Below are positions 35,213 to 44,863 of a stretch of 64,000 bases of DNA, piece after piece (position 1 is the first letter of the stretch; each line of letters starts with the position of its first letter). The DNA is from Granulicella paludicola. GTDB lineage: Bacteria; Acidobacteriota; Terriglobia; Terriglobales; Acidobacteriaceae. The position numbers were made by a program, and so were the translations under genes. The notes beneath the pieces are model-generated. The model ran no database searches. It had not been told where the DNA came from and was given only the letters and a program-made list of their open reading frames with translations. The DNA lies in the NCBI RefSeq assembly GCF_025685545.1, contig NZ_JAGSYC010000025.1, forward strand, positions 620,001 through 684,000. Direction: 5' to 3'.

Positions 35213-37162
35213 TTAGTGAATAAAGATAGTGATGGCGATGACGGCGGCGGCTCCAAGGGCGAGCCAGCCGGCGTAGGAACGAATGTTGCCCGACTGCATG
35301 CGACGGGTGACGGAAGCGAGGGCGCCGGTGCCGCTGGAGAGCAGGCCGATGGAGCCCTGCACAATGCCGGTGTCGACGATGCCGCTAAGGGCGATGCGCG
35401 AGACGTTCAACAGGGAGCCGACGATGGCGAAGTTGTAGACCTCGTCGACCCAATATTTGTGGTCGAGGAGGGAGTAGATCGGCTGCAACTTTTTGGCGAT
35501 CTCGCGGGAGGTGCCGGGCTTGCGGATGTAGAGCTGATAGGCCAGGCCGAGACCGAGCGCGAAGGCGAGAGTTGCCACGGTCGAAAGCGCGATGGCTGTT
35601 CCGCTGGAGGCGGCGACGACCTCGTGACCGCTGGAGAGGACGGGATCGAGGAAGTGCTCGAACTCGTTGTGTCCACCGAAGGCTGTTGGGACGCCAACGA
35701 TGCCGCCGATGATGGCGAGGACTGCGAGAATCATGAGGGGAGCCGTCATGACCAGAGGCGACTCGTGCACACCATGCGAACCGTGACTATCGTGAGCCGC
35801 GTGATGATCGTGGGTGTTGTGCTCGACCACGTGGGAGGCGCCAAAGAAGGTTTTGAACCAGAGGCGGAACATGTAGAAGCTGGTGAGGAAGGCGGTGAAG
35901 ACGCCGATCGCCCAGGCGAACTTGCCGACAGCGGTGCCGGCGGTGAAGGCCTGGAAGAGGATCTCGTCCTTGGAGAAGAAGCCAGAGAGGAACGGGAAGC
36001 CGGCGATGGCGAAGACACCAGCGGACATGGTCCAGAAGGTGATGGGGATGCGCTTGCGGAGGGCGCCCATCTTGCGCATGTCCTGCTCGCCGCCGAGGGC
36101 GTGGATGACGGAGCCTGCGGCGAGGAAGAGCAGGGCCTTAAAGAAGGCGTGCGTCATGACGTGGAAGATGCCGGCGGAGTACGCTCCGACGCCGCAGGCC
36201 ATGAACATGTAACCGAGCTGCGAGACGGTGGAGTAGGCGAGGACGCGCTTGATGTCGTTCTGCACCATGCCGATGGTGGCGGCGAGAAGTGCGGTGGCGG
36301 CGCCAATGCAGGCGACGACGGCCAGGGCGGTCGGCGAGAGGTTGAAGAGCACATGGCAGCGGGCGACCATGTAGATGCCGGCGGTGACCATGGTCGCGGC
36401 GTGAATGAGCGCGGAGACGGGCGTGGGGCCTTCCATCGCGTCGGGGAGCCAAACGTAAAGCGGGATCTGGGCGGACTTGCCGGTGGCTCCGAGAGCGAGC
36501 AGGAGGCAAATGGCGGTGAAGGGAGCTGCTGTCGTCGCGGCGTGCGAGAAGACGGTGTTGAAGTCGAGCGAGCCGAAGTGAGCGATGAGGAGGAACATCG
36601 CGAGCAGGAAGCCGAAGTCGCCGATGCGGTTGACGATGAAGGCTTTTTTGCCTGCGTTGGCGGCGGAGTCCTTGGTGAAGTAGAAGCCGATGAGCAGGTA
36701 GGAGGCGAGACCGACGCCTTCCCAGCCGACGAAGAGCAGGAGGAAGCTCGACGAGAGTACCAGGACGAGCATGAAGAACATGAAGAGGTTGAGGTAGGCG
36801 AAGAAGCGCCAGAAACCTTCCTCGTAGGCCATGTAGCCGACCGAGTAGATATGGATGAGGAAGCCTACGCCGGTGATGATGCTGAGCATGATCAGGGTGA
36901 GGTGGTCGACGGTGAAGGCGAAGTCGACATGGAAGCCGGAGACGGCGATCCAGGGGCGGCTGACGGCTTGCAGGGCGAGCGGGGCGCCGTCGGCCTTGAG
37001 GATGAGCCAGAGCTTTGCCACGATGAGCGCGGGCAGGACCGTGAAGAGCAGCGCAATGGCCGAGACAGCGGCGCGCGGCAGCTTGCGGCCCAGCGTTCCG
37101 TTGATCAGGAAGCCGGCGAAGGGAAGGGTCGGGATGAGCCAGAGCAGGTTCGTGTTGTCCAT
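35213..37162 (-). CDS. nuoL: NADH-quinone oxidoreductase subunit L
   Basis: Largest antiporter-like subunit with the lateral helix, 649 residues from MDNTNLLWLIPTLPFAGF at 37162. Motifs: FTVDHLTLIMLSIITGVGFLIHIYSVGYM, LLLFVGWEGVGLASYLLIGFYF (Glu of helix 5), AQIPLYVWLPDAMEGPTPVSALIHAATMVTAGIYMVAR, and AYSTVSQLGYMFMACGVGAYSAGIFHVMTHAFFKALLFL. A His-rich stretch near residue 490 (HNTHDHHAAHDSHGSHG) is common in NuoL. The frame runs on upstream into FVIPEGNLLF, a repeat translation, so it is excluded. Confidence 0.96.
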   Translation of the reverse strand: MDNTNLLWLIPTLPFAGFLINGTLGRKLPRAAVSAIALLFTVLPALIVAKLWLILKADGAPLALQAVSRPWIAVSGFHVDFAFTVDHLTLIMLSIITGVGFLIHIYSVGYMAYEEGFWRFFAYLNLFMFFMLVLVLSSSFLLLFVGWEGVGLASYLLIGFYFTKDSAANAGKKAFIVNRIGDFGFLLAMFLLIAHFGSLDFNTVFSHAATTAAPFTAICLLLALGATGKSAQIPLYVWLPDAMEGPTPVSALIHAATMVTAGIYMVARCHVLFNLSPTALAVVACIGAATALLAATIGMVQNDIKRVLAYSTVSQLGYMFMACGVGAYSAGIFHVMTHAFFKALLFLAAGSVIHALGGEQDMRKMGALRKRIPITFWTMSAGVFAIAGFPFLSGFFSKDEILFQAFTAGTAVGKFAWAIGVFTAFLTSFYMFRLWFKTFFGASHVVEHNTHDHHAAHDSHGSHGVHESPLVMTAPLMILAVLAIIGGIVGVPTAFGGHNEFEHFLDPVLSSGHEVVAASSGTAIALSTVATLAFALGLGLAYQLYIRKPGTSREIAKKLQPIYSLLDHKYWVDEVYNFAIVGSLLNVSRIALSGIVDTGIVQGSIGLLSSGTGALASVTRRMQSGNIRSYAGWLALGAAAVIAITIFIH

Positions 37163-37191
37163 GATTGATTCGGTGGCGCGAGAAGCGAAAA

Positions 37192-37284
37192 GCAGATTCC
37201 CTTCGGGAATGACAAACAAAAGCAAGTACAAAAACGAAAGCAAGAACAAAAGCGAGAAGCAGATTCCCTACGGGAATGACAAAC
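37192..37284. repeat. Two family A repeats joined by GCAAA-type units, between nuoK and nuoL
   Basis: Palindromes at 37192-37217 and 37259-37284 (gcagattcccttcgggaatg; gcagattccctacgggaatg) with aagcaagtacaaaaacgaaa-type degenerate hexamers between them. A small version of the arrangement at 7158-7492. Confidence 0.75.
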
Positions 37285-37300
37285 CGAAACAGTTACAAAG

Positions 37301-37603
37301 CTAGTTCTTGAGCAGGTTGACCTGGTCGACGTTGAGCGTCTGCCGAACGCGGAAGAGCGCGATGATGATGGCGAGGCCGACGGCGGCCTCGGCTGCGGCG
37401 ACGACCATCACGAAGAAGACGAAGATTTGGCCCGCGACCTGGCCCCACATGTGCGCGAAGGCGACGAAGGTGAGGTTGACGGCGTTTAGCATGAGCTCGA
37501 TCGACATGAAGATGGTGATGATGTTGCGCCGGATGAGGAAGGACGCGATGCCGATGCAGAAGAGGACTGCGCCGAGGATGAGGTAGTAGGAGGTGGGCAC
37601 CAT
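37301..37603 (-). CDS. nuoK: NADH-quinone oxidoreductase subunit K
   Basis: Small three-helix membrane subunit of complex I (100 residues). The two conserved glutamates are visible in [13 protein letters not shown] and [15 protein letters not shown]. Starts [18 protein letters not shown] at 37603, two bases after the nuoJ stop. Confidence 0.96.
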   Translation of the reverse strand: MVPTSYYLILGAVLFCIGIASFLIRRNIITIFMSIELMLNAVNLTFVAFAHMWGQVAGQIFVFFVMVVAAAEAAVGLAIIIALFRVRQTLNVDQVNLLKN

Positions 37604-37605
37604 GA

Positions 37606-38112
37606 TTAGAGCTCCTTCCTTGCCAGCACGACTGCGCCGAGGATGGCCACGAGGACGAGAACGGAGGTGACCTCGAAGGGCAGCAGCAGGTTCGTGAAGA
37701 GCGCGTGTGCGATGCGGGTAAGGTTGCTTTCGGCTCCGTTGTAGAGGCCGGAGAGCTGCGTGTTGCCGAGGGCTGCGCGGTTCTTGAGGAAGATGAAGGT
37801 CAGCAGGCAGAAGATGGCGGCCGCGCCGGGGAAGCCAGCGATGGAGGCGATCTTCGAGCCCTTGGTGCGTTGTTCTTCGCCTGCGTTGAGCAGCATGACG
37901 ACGAAGACGAAGAGCACCATGACGGCGCCGGCGTAGACGATGATCTGGGCGGCGGCGAGGAACTCCGCGCCAAGCGACCAGTAGAGCACGGCCAGCGACA
38001 TCATCACGACGACCAACGAGAGCGCCGAGTTGATCGGATGGCGCTGCAGCAGCATGTTGAGTGCTGCGATGACGGCCAGCAGTCCGAAGATGGTGAAGAG
38101 GGCAATTTGCAT
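37606..38112 (-). CDS. nuoJ: NADH-quinone oxidoreductase subunit J
   Basis: Membrane subunit of 168 residues beginning [22 protein letters not shown]. Conserved features: [44 protein letters not shown] and [25 protein letters not shown]. The 67-base gap to nuoH is where nuoI normally sits; nuoI is not there. Confidence 0.95.
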   Translation of the reverse strand: MQIALFTIFGLLAVIAALNMLLQRHPINSALSLVVVMMSLAVLYWSLGAEFLAAAQIIVYAGAVMVLFVFVVMLLNAGEEQRTKGSKIASIAGFPGAAAIFCLLTFIFLKNRAALGNTQLSGLYNGAESNLTRIAHALFTNLLLPFEVTSVLVLVAILGAVVLARKEL

Positions 38113-38179
38113 TGTTGCTTCAATCTTTCGTGTTTCAGCGTGTCGGTTTACTTCGATTGTAACTGCGTCGTGAGATGTA

Positions 38180-39241
38180 TTAGCTGCGGAACGCGAGCAC
38201 GAGAGCGGTTGCGAGAATGTTAACCATGGCGAGCGGCAGAAGGAACTTCCAACCGAAGCCCATGAGCTGGTCATAGCGGAAGCGCGGCAGCGTAGCGCGC
38301 ACCCAGATGTAGAGAAGAATGAACGAGAAGACCTTGAAGACAAACCAGAAGATCGGCAGTACGGCGTGGATGAAGCCGGTGGCGAAGAGGTGGTCGGTGA
38401 GGTGACCGAAGGGTGAGGACGCGCCGCCGAAGAAGAGCAGGGTCGCGACGCAGGCTACGGTGATCATGTTGGCGTATTCGGCCATGAAGAACATGGCGAA
38501 CTTCATCGAGGAGTATTCGGTGTGGTAGCCCGCGACGAGCTCGGACTCGGCTTCAGGGAGATCGAAGGGCGAGCGGTTGGTTTCGGCATAGGCGGCCATC
38601 AGGTAGATGAAGAAGCCAACGATCTGGAGGCCGCCGAAGATGTTCCAGGAGCGGGCACCGTGGGCCGACTGCGAGTTCACGATATCGCGAAGCGAAAGGG
38701 AACCGGCGCGGAGAATGACGCCGACGAGCGAGAGGCCGAGGGCGAGCTCGTAGCTGATGACCTGCGCGGTGGACCGCAGTGAGCCGAAGAGCGAGTACTT
38801 GTTGTTGGAGCTCCAGCCGGAGAGCGCGATGCCGTAGACGCCGATACTGGTGACGCCGAGGATGATGAGCAGGCCTACGTTGATGTTGGCAATCTGGAAC
38901 AGATCGACGCCCTGGTAGGTGGTCTCCGCACCGAAGGGCACCATGGAGATGGAGATGAGGGCGCAGGCGAGGGCGATGACGGGGGCTGCGACGAAGAGCG
39001 GGCGCTCGACGGCGAGCGGCATGAGGTCTTCCTTGAGGAAGAGCTTGATGCCGTCAGCGAGGGGCTGTAGCAGGCCGAACGGGCCTACGCGGCTGGGTCC
39101 CCAGCGGTTCTGCATGCGGCCGAGCACCTTGCGTTCCAGCAGCACGGTGTAGGCCACTGCGGTAAGCGTGATGACCAGCACCACCGCGATCTTGAGGACC
39201 GTGAGCAGCAGGAAGATTTGAAATGCGGACAGATGAATCAT
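38180..39241 (-). CDS. nuoH: NADH-quinone oxidoreductase subunit H
   Basis: Quinone-site membrane subunit, 353 residues, about eight helices. Signatures: LERKVLGRMQNRWGPSRVGPFGLLQPLADGIKLFLKED and AYAETNRSPFDLPEAESELVAGYHTEYSSMKFAMFF, followed by RATLPRFRYDQLMGFGWKFLLPLA. Complete. It starts 15 bases after the nuoG stop. Confidence 0.97.
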   Translation of the reverse strand: MIHLSAFQIFLLLTVLKIAVVLVITLTAVAYTVLLERKVLGRMQNRWGPSRVGPFGLLQPLADGIKLFLKEDLMPLAVERPLFVAAPVIALACALISISMVPFGAETTYQGVDLFQIANINVGLLIILGVTSIGVYGIALSGWSSNNKYSLFGSLRSTAQVISYELALGLSLVGVILRAGSLSLRDIVNSQSAHGARSWNIFGGLQIVGFFIYLMAAYAETNRSPFDLPEAESELVAGYHTEYSSMKFAMFFMAEYANMITVACVATLLFFGGASSPFGHLTDHLFATGFIHAVLPIFWFVFKVFSFILLYIWVRATLPRFRYDQLMGFGWKFLLPLAMVNILATALVLAFRS

Positions 39242-39256
39242 CGGGCTTTAGTGCTC

Positions 39257-41638
39257 TCAGTCGGCAGAGGCCAGGTGGTCAGTGTGTTCGGAAGCTTGAT
39301 GGCGCTGCACATCCTGCAGCATGGGCGAGAAGCGCGTGAGCGATCCCGAGGTAAAGAGGGTGTCCGCTGCGGGAAGGACGAGGTCCTTGCGGCCGGTCTG
39401 GATCTGCACGAGGCCGGAGGCTGCGGGCGCGATGTGCTGGTCGTTGCCGCTGAGCAGCTGCAGGCGGAGAAGCTTGTCGTAGCCGGGAACCACGCGCTGG
39501 ATCTCGTCGAGGATGGCGAAGGGATCGAAGGGCGAGAGCTTGGGCTCGAGGTTGTTGGCGGTGAGCCAGACGCTGTGGCGGTCGGCTTCGCCGGACTGAG
39601 CGCCGCGGGTCTGACCCATGTCTCCAGACATACCGGCCGCGCGGAGGCCCTTGCCGAAGGGAACGAGGGTCTTGACGTCGTGGCCGAACTTGTCGGCGAG
39701 GCGAACGATCAGCTCGAAGTCCGAGCGGACGCCAGCCTTGTCGGCCGCCTTGGCGACGAGCTGCAGATCGCCGTAGCTGTTGGTGACAGAACCGGCCTTC
39801 TCGTAGAGGTTAGCGGCGGGGAAGACGACGTCGGCGAGCACGGCCGTCTCGGTGAGGAACATGTCCTGCACGATGACGAAGGTGTTCTTGAGTGCGGAGG
39901 CGTCGATGCCGAAGCGCTTGATGGGGTTCGAACCGACGACGTAGAGCGCGGAGAGATGGCCGGCGCTGGCTGCGTCGAACATGCCGAGCAGGTCGAGGCC
40001 GGGGGCGTCAGCGACCTGGGATTGGCCGGCTGCGCCGTATTCGCTGGCGAGGGTGGAGCCCTTGAGCGACTGATAGCCGGGGAGGACGTCGGGAAGAACG
40101 CCCATGTCCGACGCGCCGCGCGAATTGGCATAGTCGGCCAGCAGAGCGAACTTGGCGTGGGGCAGGGCGGCGATCAGCTTGGCGAGTTCGCCGCCGCGGA
40201 GTTCGTTGCCGACGACGACGACGAGCTTCTCTTCGGCCTTAACGGCGGTGCTGAAGTCGTTGGCAGAGGCGAGGGAGTCGATGAAGGCGGCATAGCCGAA
40301 CTCGGCTACAGGAGCGAAGGCTTTGGCCTGACGCTTGAGCTTGATGTCCTGGTGGTTCGCAACGTAGAGGCGCGCCTTGTTGAGGCGAACGTTGGTGCGG
40401 ATGTTCCAGGCGGTCAGCGGAGCTTCGTTGGTCGGGTCGCCACCAATGAGCAGGATGGCGGGCGACTTCTCGACGCAACGCTGCGAGGCGAAGCGGGGTT
40501 TGCCGTCTGCAGTGGTGGTGCCTTGCAGGGCGGTCGCGAGAGTGACGAAGTCGGCGGTGCGGTGGTGATCGATGTTATTGGTGCCGATGACCGTGCGCGC
40601 GAACTTCTGCAGCAGGTAGCTCTCTTCGTTGGTGGTGCGGTTGGAGCCGATGACGCCGATGCTGTTGGCACCCTTGGCATCGCGCAGCTCGCGAAGTTTC
40701 TTGCCTGCGAAGGTGAGAGCTTCTTCCCAGCTGACGGGCTTGAGCTTGCCATCGGACTGGCGGACGAGCGGCGAGCTGAGGCGTTCGATGTTGTTGGCGA
40801 AGTCGAAGGCGTAGCGACCCTTGTTGCAGAGGAAGTCGCCGTTCATGCCGCTCTTGTCGCGGTTGTCGCCGCGGACGATCTCGGAGCCTTCGTTGACGGA
40901 GCGGACGCCGAGGGTGGTCTTGCAGCCGTCGCCGCAGTGGGTGCAGACGGTGGCGACGTGGTTCATCTCCCAGGGGCGGGTCTTGTAGCGGTAGGTGCCG
41001 GAGGTGAGCGCGCCTACGGGGCAGGCGTCGATGCACATGCCGCACTGCTCGCAGTCGAGCGCGGCCATGTGATCGGGCGACTCGGACGGAGCGACGTTCG
41101 GAGCGATGATGGAGCTGCTGCCGCGGTTCTGGACGCCGAGCGCGAAGATGTCCATACCCTCGCCGCACATGCGGACGCAGCGATAGCAGAGGATGCAGCG
41201 GGGGCGATCGAAGTAGACGACCGGCGACCACTTCTGCTCTTCGCGATGGTTCTTGGGTTCGGCGTAGAAGCTGTCGGCTGCACCGTACTTGAAGGTCATG
41301 TCCTGCAGCTCGCACTCGCCGCCGGCGTCGCAGACGGGGCAGTCCAGCGGATGATTGCCGAGCAGGAGTTGCAGGGTGGCCTTGCGGGCCTGTGCGATCT
41401 CGGGGGATTCGGTGGTGACGTTCATGCCCTCGGCGACGGTGGTGGTGCAGGCGGTCCCCAGCTTGGGGGCTTTCTCAATACGGACGACGCACATGCGGCA
41501 GGCTGCCTGGAGCGAGAGGCCGGGGTAGTAACAGAAGGCCGGGATCTCGATGCCTGCGGACTTGCAGGCGTCGATGAGGAGCGTGCCCGCCGGGGCGGTA
41601 AGCTTCTTGCCGTCTACGATGAAATTTACGTCTGGCAT
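39257..41638 (-). CDS. nuoG: NADH-quinone oxidoreductase subunit G
   Basis: Iron-sulfur subunit of the NADH module, 793 residues from MPDVNFIVDGKKLTAPAG. In order: a 2Fe-2S ferredoxin domain (PAFCYYPGLSLQAACRMCVVRI, TACTTTVAEG), the His/Cys motif NHPLDCPVCDAGGECELQD, a 2x4Fe-4S ferredoxin (CILCYRCVRMC and CEQCGMCIDACPVGALT), an extra cluster site CTHCGDGC with a fourth Cys 32 residues on (N7 type), then a molybdopterin oxidoreductase-like domain. The start is 5 bases after nuoF. Longer upstream frame overlaps nuoF and is not used. Confidence 0.96.
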   Translation of the reverse strand: MPDVNFIVDGKKLTAPAGTLLIDACKSAGIEIPAFCYYPGLSLQAACRMCVVRIEKAPKLGTACTTTVAEGMNVTTESPEIAQARKATLQLLLGNHPLDCPVCDAGGECELQDMTFKYGAADSFYAEPKNHREEQKWSPVVYFDRPRCILCYRCVRMCGEGMDIFALGVQNRGSSSIIAPNVAPSESPDHMAALDCEQCGMCIDACPVGALTSGTYRYKTRPWEMNHVATVCTHCGDGCKTTLGVRSVNEGSEIVRGDNRDKSGMNGDFLCNKGRYAFDFANNIERLSSPLVRQSDGKLKPVSWEEALTFAGKKLRELRDAKGANSIGVIGSNRTTNEESYLLQKFARTVIGTNNIDHHRTADFVTLATALQGTTTADGKPRFASQRCVEKSPAILLIGGDPTNEAPLTAWNIRTNVRLNKARLYVANHQDIKLKRQAKAFAPVAEFGYAAFIDSLASANDFSTAVKAEEKLVVVVGNELRGGELAKLIAALPHAKFALLADYANSRGASDMGVLPDVLPGYQSLKGSTLASEYGAAGQSQVADAPGLDLLGMFDAASAGHLSALYVVGSNPIKRFGIDASALKNTFVIVQDMFLTETAVLADVVFPAANLYEKAGSVTNSYGDLQLVAKAADKAGVRSDFELIVRLADKFGHDVKTLVPFGKGLRAAGMSGDMGQTRGAQSGEADRHSVWLTANNLEPKLSPFDPFAILDEIQRVVPGYDKLLRLQLLSGNDQHIAPAASGLVQIQTGRKDLVLPAADTLFTSGSLTRFSPMLQDVQRHQASEHTDHLASAD

Positions 41639-41643
41639 AAGGT

Positions 41644-42978
41644 CTAGTGGGCTCCTGCGAGCGCGGGCTCGCCGATGGGCGTGATCTGGATCAGCGGGTG
41701 CTCGACGCGCTTGCCTTCGAGGTACTCTTCGAACTCCGAGCGGAACTTCTTGACGAAGCCGAGCGTGGGCATCGCAGCGGCGTCCCCGAGTGGGCAAAAG
41801 GTGCGGCCCATCATGTTTTCGGCGAGGTACTGGATGTTGTCGATGTCCTTCTTGTTGCCGCCGCCTGCGTGGAAGCGGGTGAGGGTCTTCTTGATCCAGT
41901 CGGTTCCTTCGCGGCAGGGGATGCACCAGCCGCAGCTCTCGTGCTGGTAGAAGCGGATGGTGCGGAGGGCGAACTCGACGATGGAGACAGACTCGTCGAG
42001 CACCACGATGCCTCCGGAGCCGAGCATGGTGCCAGCTTTCGCCATCTGGTCGAAGTCGAGGCCGACATCGATCTCATCGGCTTTGAGGACGGGGCAGGAG
42101 CTGCCGCCGGGCACGACGGCTTTGAGCTTCTTGCCGTCCTTGATGCCGCCTGCGACCTTGTAGATGGCGTCGCGCATGGAGTAGCCCATGGGGAGTTCGT
42201 AGACGCCGGGGCGTTCGACGTGGCCGCTGATGCCGAAGAGGCGCGTGCCGCCGTTGCGTTCGCTGCCGAGCTTGGCGTAGGCCTCGCCACCCATGAGGAG
42301 GATGTGCGGAGCGTTGGCGATGGTCTCTGCGTTGTTGATTACCGTGGGGCCGCCGTAGAGGCCGACGACCGCTGGGAAGGGAGGCTTGATGCGCGGCACG
42401 CCGCGTTTGCCTTCGAGGGACTCCATGAGGGCTGACTCTTCGCCGACCTCATACGCACCGGCGCCGGTCTGCGTGATGATGTCGAAGTCGACGCCTTCTT
42501 TGCCGAAGATGTTCTTGCCGAGGTAACCCTTGGCATAAGCGTCCGCGACGGCCTTTTCGACGATCTTGAGGAGATAGCGATACTCGCCGCGGAGATAGAT
42601 GAAGCCGACCTTGGAGCCGATGGCGAGGCCCGCGATCATGGTGCCTTCGATGACGGAGTGGGGATCGTGCAGGAAGAGGACGTGGTCTTTACAGGTGCCG
42701 GGCTCGGATTCGTCGCCGTTGACGAGGACGTATTTGGGCTTCTCGGAGACCTTGGGAACGAAGCTCCACTTCATGCCGGTGGGGAAGCCTGCTCCGCCGC
42801 GACCGCGCAGGCCGGAGGCCTTCATCTCATTGACGATCCACTCAGGACCATTTTCGATGGCCTTCTGGACGGCCTTGTATCCGTCGAGTTCGATGTATTT
42901 GTCGATGTCGGTTGCGCCCATGCCAAAGCGGCGAGAGACGACTTTGACTTCATCAGGATGCGAGACGAGGGTTGGCAT
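41644..42978 (-). CDS. nuoF: NADH-quinone oxidoreductase subunit F
   Basis: FMN- and NADH-binding subunit, 444 residues. Glycine-rich FMN/NADH loop GLRGRGGAGFPTGMKWSFVPK, QTGAGAYEVGEESALMESLEGKRG, and the N3 cluster ligands CGWCIPCREGTDW plus Cys in MGRTFCPLGDAA. Complete. Directly follows nuoE. Confidence 0.97.
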   Translation of the reverse strand: MPTLVSHPDEVKVVSRRFGMGATDIDKYIELDGYKAVQKAIENGPEWIVNEMKASGLRGRGGAGFPTGMKWSFVPKVSEKPKYVLVNGDESEPGTCKDHVLFLHDPHSVIEGTMIAGLAIGSKVGFIYLRGEYRYLLKIVEKAVADAYAKGYLGKNIFGKEGVDFDIITQTGAGAYEVGEESALMESLEGKRGVPRIKPPFPAVVGLYGGPTVINNAETIANAPHILLMGGEAYAKLGSERNGGTRLFGISGHVERPGVYELPMGYSMRDAIYKVAGGIKDGKKLKAVVPGGSSCPVLKADEIDVGLDFDQMAKAGTMLGSGGIVVLDESVSIVEFALRTIRFYQHESCGWCIPCREGTDWIKKTLTRFHAGGGNKKDIDNIQYLAENMMGRTFCPLGDAAAMPTLGFVKKFRSEFEEYLEGKRVEHPLIQITPIGEPALAGAH

Positions 42979-43488
42979 CTATTTCACGTCCTTTCCGCGG
43001 CCTTCGCGATAGTCAGCCAGGACGGCGTCCATCTTTGCGGGGGTCAGGTCTTCGTGGAAGTCATAGTTCACCTGCACGGCCGGAGCCCAGCAACAAGCGC
43101 CGATACATTCGACTTCTTCGAGCGAGAACATGCCGTCGGCGGTGGTTTCCTTGTGGCCGATGTGCAGGGTCTTCTTGCAGTGGTCCAGCAGCTCGAAGCC
43201 GCCGCGCAGCATGCAGCTGATATTGGTGCAGACCTGCACGTTGTACTTGCCGACAGGGGCGGTGCGGAGCATGGAGTAGTAGCTGAGCACGTTGCGGACG
43301 TCGAGTTCGAGCAGGTCGAGACGTTTGGCGATCTCGGAGATGGCCGCGTCGCTGACATAGCCGAGGTCGTCCTGCGCATAGAGCAGCATCGGAACGAGGG
43401 CCGAACGCTTCACGGGATAGATGGTGGCCAGCTTATCGAAGCGGGCCGCAGTTGCAGGCGTAAAGATCGAATTCGGAATGGTGCTCAT
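42979..43488 (-). CDS. nuoE: NADH-quinone oxidoreductase subunit E
   Basis: Small 2Fe-2S subunit (cluster N1a), 169 residues. The four cysteine ligands are in VQVCTNISCMLRGG and EVECIGACCWAPAVQVN. The N-terminal helical region (YPVKRSALVPMLLYAQDDLGYVSDAAISEIAKRL) matches the family. The ~175 bases upstream, before the small gene at 43664, may contain an internal promoter but none is clear. Confidence 0.96.
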   Translation of the reverse strand: MSTIPNSIFTPATAARFDKLATIYPVKRSALVPMLLYAQDDLGYVSDAAISEIAKRLDLLELDVRNVLSYYSMLRTAPVGKYNVQVCTNISCMLRGGFELLDHCKKTLHIGHKETTADGMFSLEEVECIGACCWAPAVQVNYDFHEDLTPAKMDAVLADYREGRGKDVK

Positions 43489-43663
43489 AGAGTTTCGGGT
43501 TCTCGAAAATGAGGCGTCGAAACCTAGTCTACTATCGCTAAGCCACTCAAGTCACAGTCGGTTGAGGAAAGCTGCTTGTATCTGTTCGAAAAACGATATG
43601 CGACAAAAGTGGCCGCAGTTGTTTGATGGGAGATCGCCCTCGTCACAAGCGAATCACTCCGCA

Positions 43664-44122
43664 TTATTCGTTGAGACCGAGCGCTTCCATCAGCACGATC
43701 TCGGCGTACTGATCGCCACTGAGCGGCTTCTTGACGGTCGCGTCAAAGTTGCGAAAAGTTATCGCTCCACTTTCGTCGGTGCCGAAGGTGAAGTAATCCT
43801 CCGAGGTATACCGTCCGCCTGTTCGCTTGAAGGTGGCACCCGCGACCTTGACCTCGATCGAGATGAGGTTCACATGGTTCTGCTTGATCTTTACGACGGG
43901 CGAAGCCACTTCAACCGTGATGCGGTCAACAGCCTCGACAGCTTCATTGAAGGCATCCACATGCGGCGTGAGCAGCTGTTGAATCGCGCGTGCTTTGCCA
44001 GCGATGGCTTCTGCCTCGCGACGGGCGAGTTCATCTGCCGAGACAACGAGAGTCTCTTCGGCCTTCTTCCGGGCGTTCGCGAGTTGAGCGAGCTTGGAGC
44101 CTAGCGGTGCAGTCATATCCAT
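43664..44122 (-). CDS. Hypothetical protein
   Basis: Unrecognised 152-residue soluble protein. Residues 5-60 are Ala/Glu/Arg-rich and probably helical or coiled coil (LAQLANARKKAEETLVVSADELARREAEAIAGKARAI); the rest looks like a small beta domain (RITVEVASPVVKIKQNHVNL, ISIEVKVAGATFKR). Start ATG 44122 or 44116 (MTAPLGS). It is one of five small genes standing between nuoE and nuoD on the same strand. Confidence 0.65.
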   Translation of the reverse strand: MDMTAPLGSKLAQLANARKKAEETLVVSADELARREAEAIAGKARAIQQLLTPHVDAFNEAVEAVDRITVEVASPVVKIKQNHVNLISIEVKVAGATFKRTGGRYTSEDYFTFGTDESGAITFRNFDATVKKPLSGDQYAEIVLMEALGLNE

Positions 44123-44195
44123 CCTGGCGAAGATATGGGGGCCCGATGGTGATTAGAGTACTTGAAAACAGAGAATGTGGCGCCAGAGAAGTTCG

Positions 44196-44501
44196 TTAGA
44201 GCGAAGGGAAGAGCATTTCGCGGGCGAGGCGTTCGGCGGCCATGTCCATCTCTTCGGCTGGGGCGTGGTTCAGGGTGACGGTGCCGTCTTCGAGGAGTGC
44301 GAACGGGACAGGGGGGCCGTCGCTCAACCGCTGCTCGGTTGCGGTGAACTCCATCCACTGGCTGCCGACGCGGAGGATGATGGAGTCGGCGCTGACCTCG
44401 ACCACGGCGTGTTGCTTAGCGTTCAGGCCGTGCGCGGCTGCGTAGCTACGCAGTACGGATGCCCAGGAGGTCCAGAGTTCGGTGTGGAGTTGAGAGGTCA
44501 T
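44196..44501 (-). CDS. Hypothetical protein translationally coupled to HepT
   Basis: Unrecognised 101-residue protein (MTSQLHTELWTSWASVLRSY...). The centre reads like a small beta-sheet (HAVVEVSADSIILRVGSQWMEF) and the end like a helix. Its ATG overlaps the hepT stop by four bases. Important context: an imperfect copy of its first ~24 coding bases lies at 45224-45246, just before mntA, as if mntA-hepT had been inserted at the start of this gene. Confidence 0.7.
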   Translation of the reverse strand: MTSQLHTELWTSWASVLRSYAAAHGLNAKQHAVVEVSADSIILRVGSQWMEFTATEQRLSDGPPVPFALLEDGTVTLNHAPAEEMDMAAERLAREMLFPSL

Positions 44502-44863
44502 GGCAGCGGTACATCCGGGAAATGCTTCCGCATCGTAAGCTCCAAGGCTTCCTTGAGCGGCGGCAGATCGCTGTGGATGATCTCCCAGATGGTCGCACGA
44601 TCAATCGCGTCGTAGGCATGCCGAATCACGTTTCCCAAGTCTCGAATCTTGCGCCAGTTCGGTCCCGGGCAGAGTGCCAGTTCGTCCTCACGAAGACGGT
44701 GAGCGGCCTCGGTGAGAACCAGCAGACGATAGAGGATCGCATCCTGCTTCCCTTGCTGTTCTTCGAAGGTCGCTAAGTCCAACTCGGCACAGTAAGCCCG
44801 CAGAAGCGCGATGGCCCGTAGGATGTCGTCGAAGTAGACTGCAGGGGTGCGATTAGAACGCAT
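44498..44863 (-). CDS. hepT: HepT-like toxin (DUF86 family)
   Basis: A 121-residue all-helical protein of the HepT/DUF86 group, the toxin partner of MntA nucleotidyltransferases. The characteristic end of the HEPN RNase motif is seen in KIRDLGNVIRHAYDAID (Arg...His-x-Tyr). In described systems HepT acts as an RNase and is silenced by MntA, which AMPylates the Tyr near the motif. It overlaps mntA by 11 bases and the next gene by 4, so the three are co-translated. Position within the nuo cluster is unusual. Confidence 0.85.
   Translation of the reverse strand: MRSNRTPAVYFDDILRAIALLRAYCAELDLATFEEQQGKQDAILYRLLVLTEAAHRLREDELALCPGPNWRKIRDLGNVIRHAYDAIDRATIWEIIHSDLPPLKEALELTMRKHFPDVPLP

Noticed and set aside
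35216-37168. A 650-codon open frame on the plus strand opposite nuoL, and similar long ones opposite nuoG, nuoN, mmsA and others
   Set aside because: They mirror well-conserved genes, have strongly biased composition (Glu/Gly/Asp/Ala rich) and no family features. They result from the GC-rich third codon positions.
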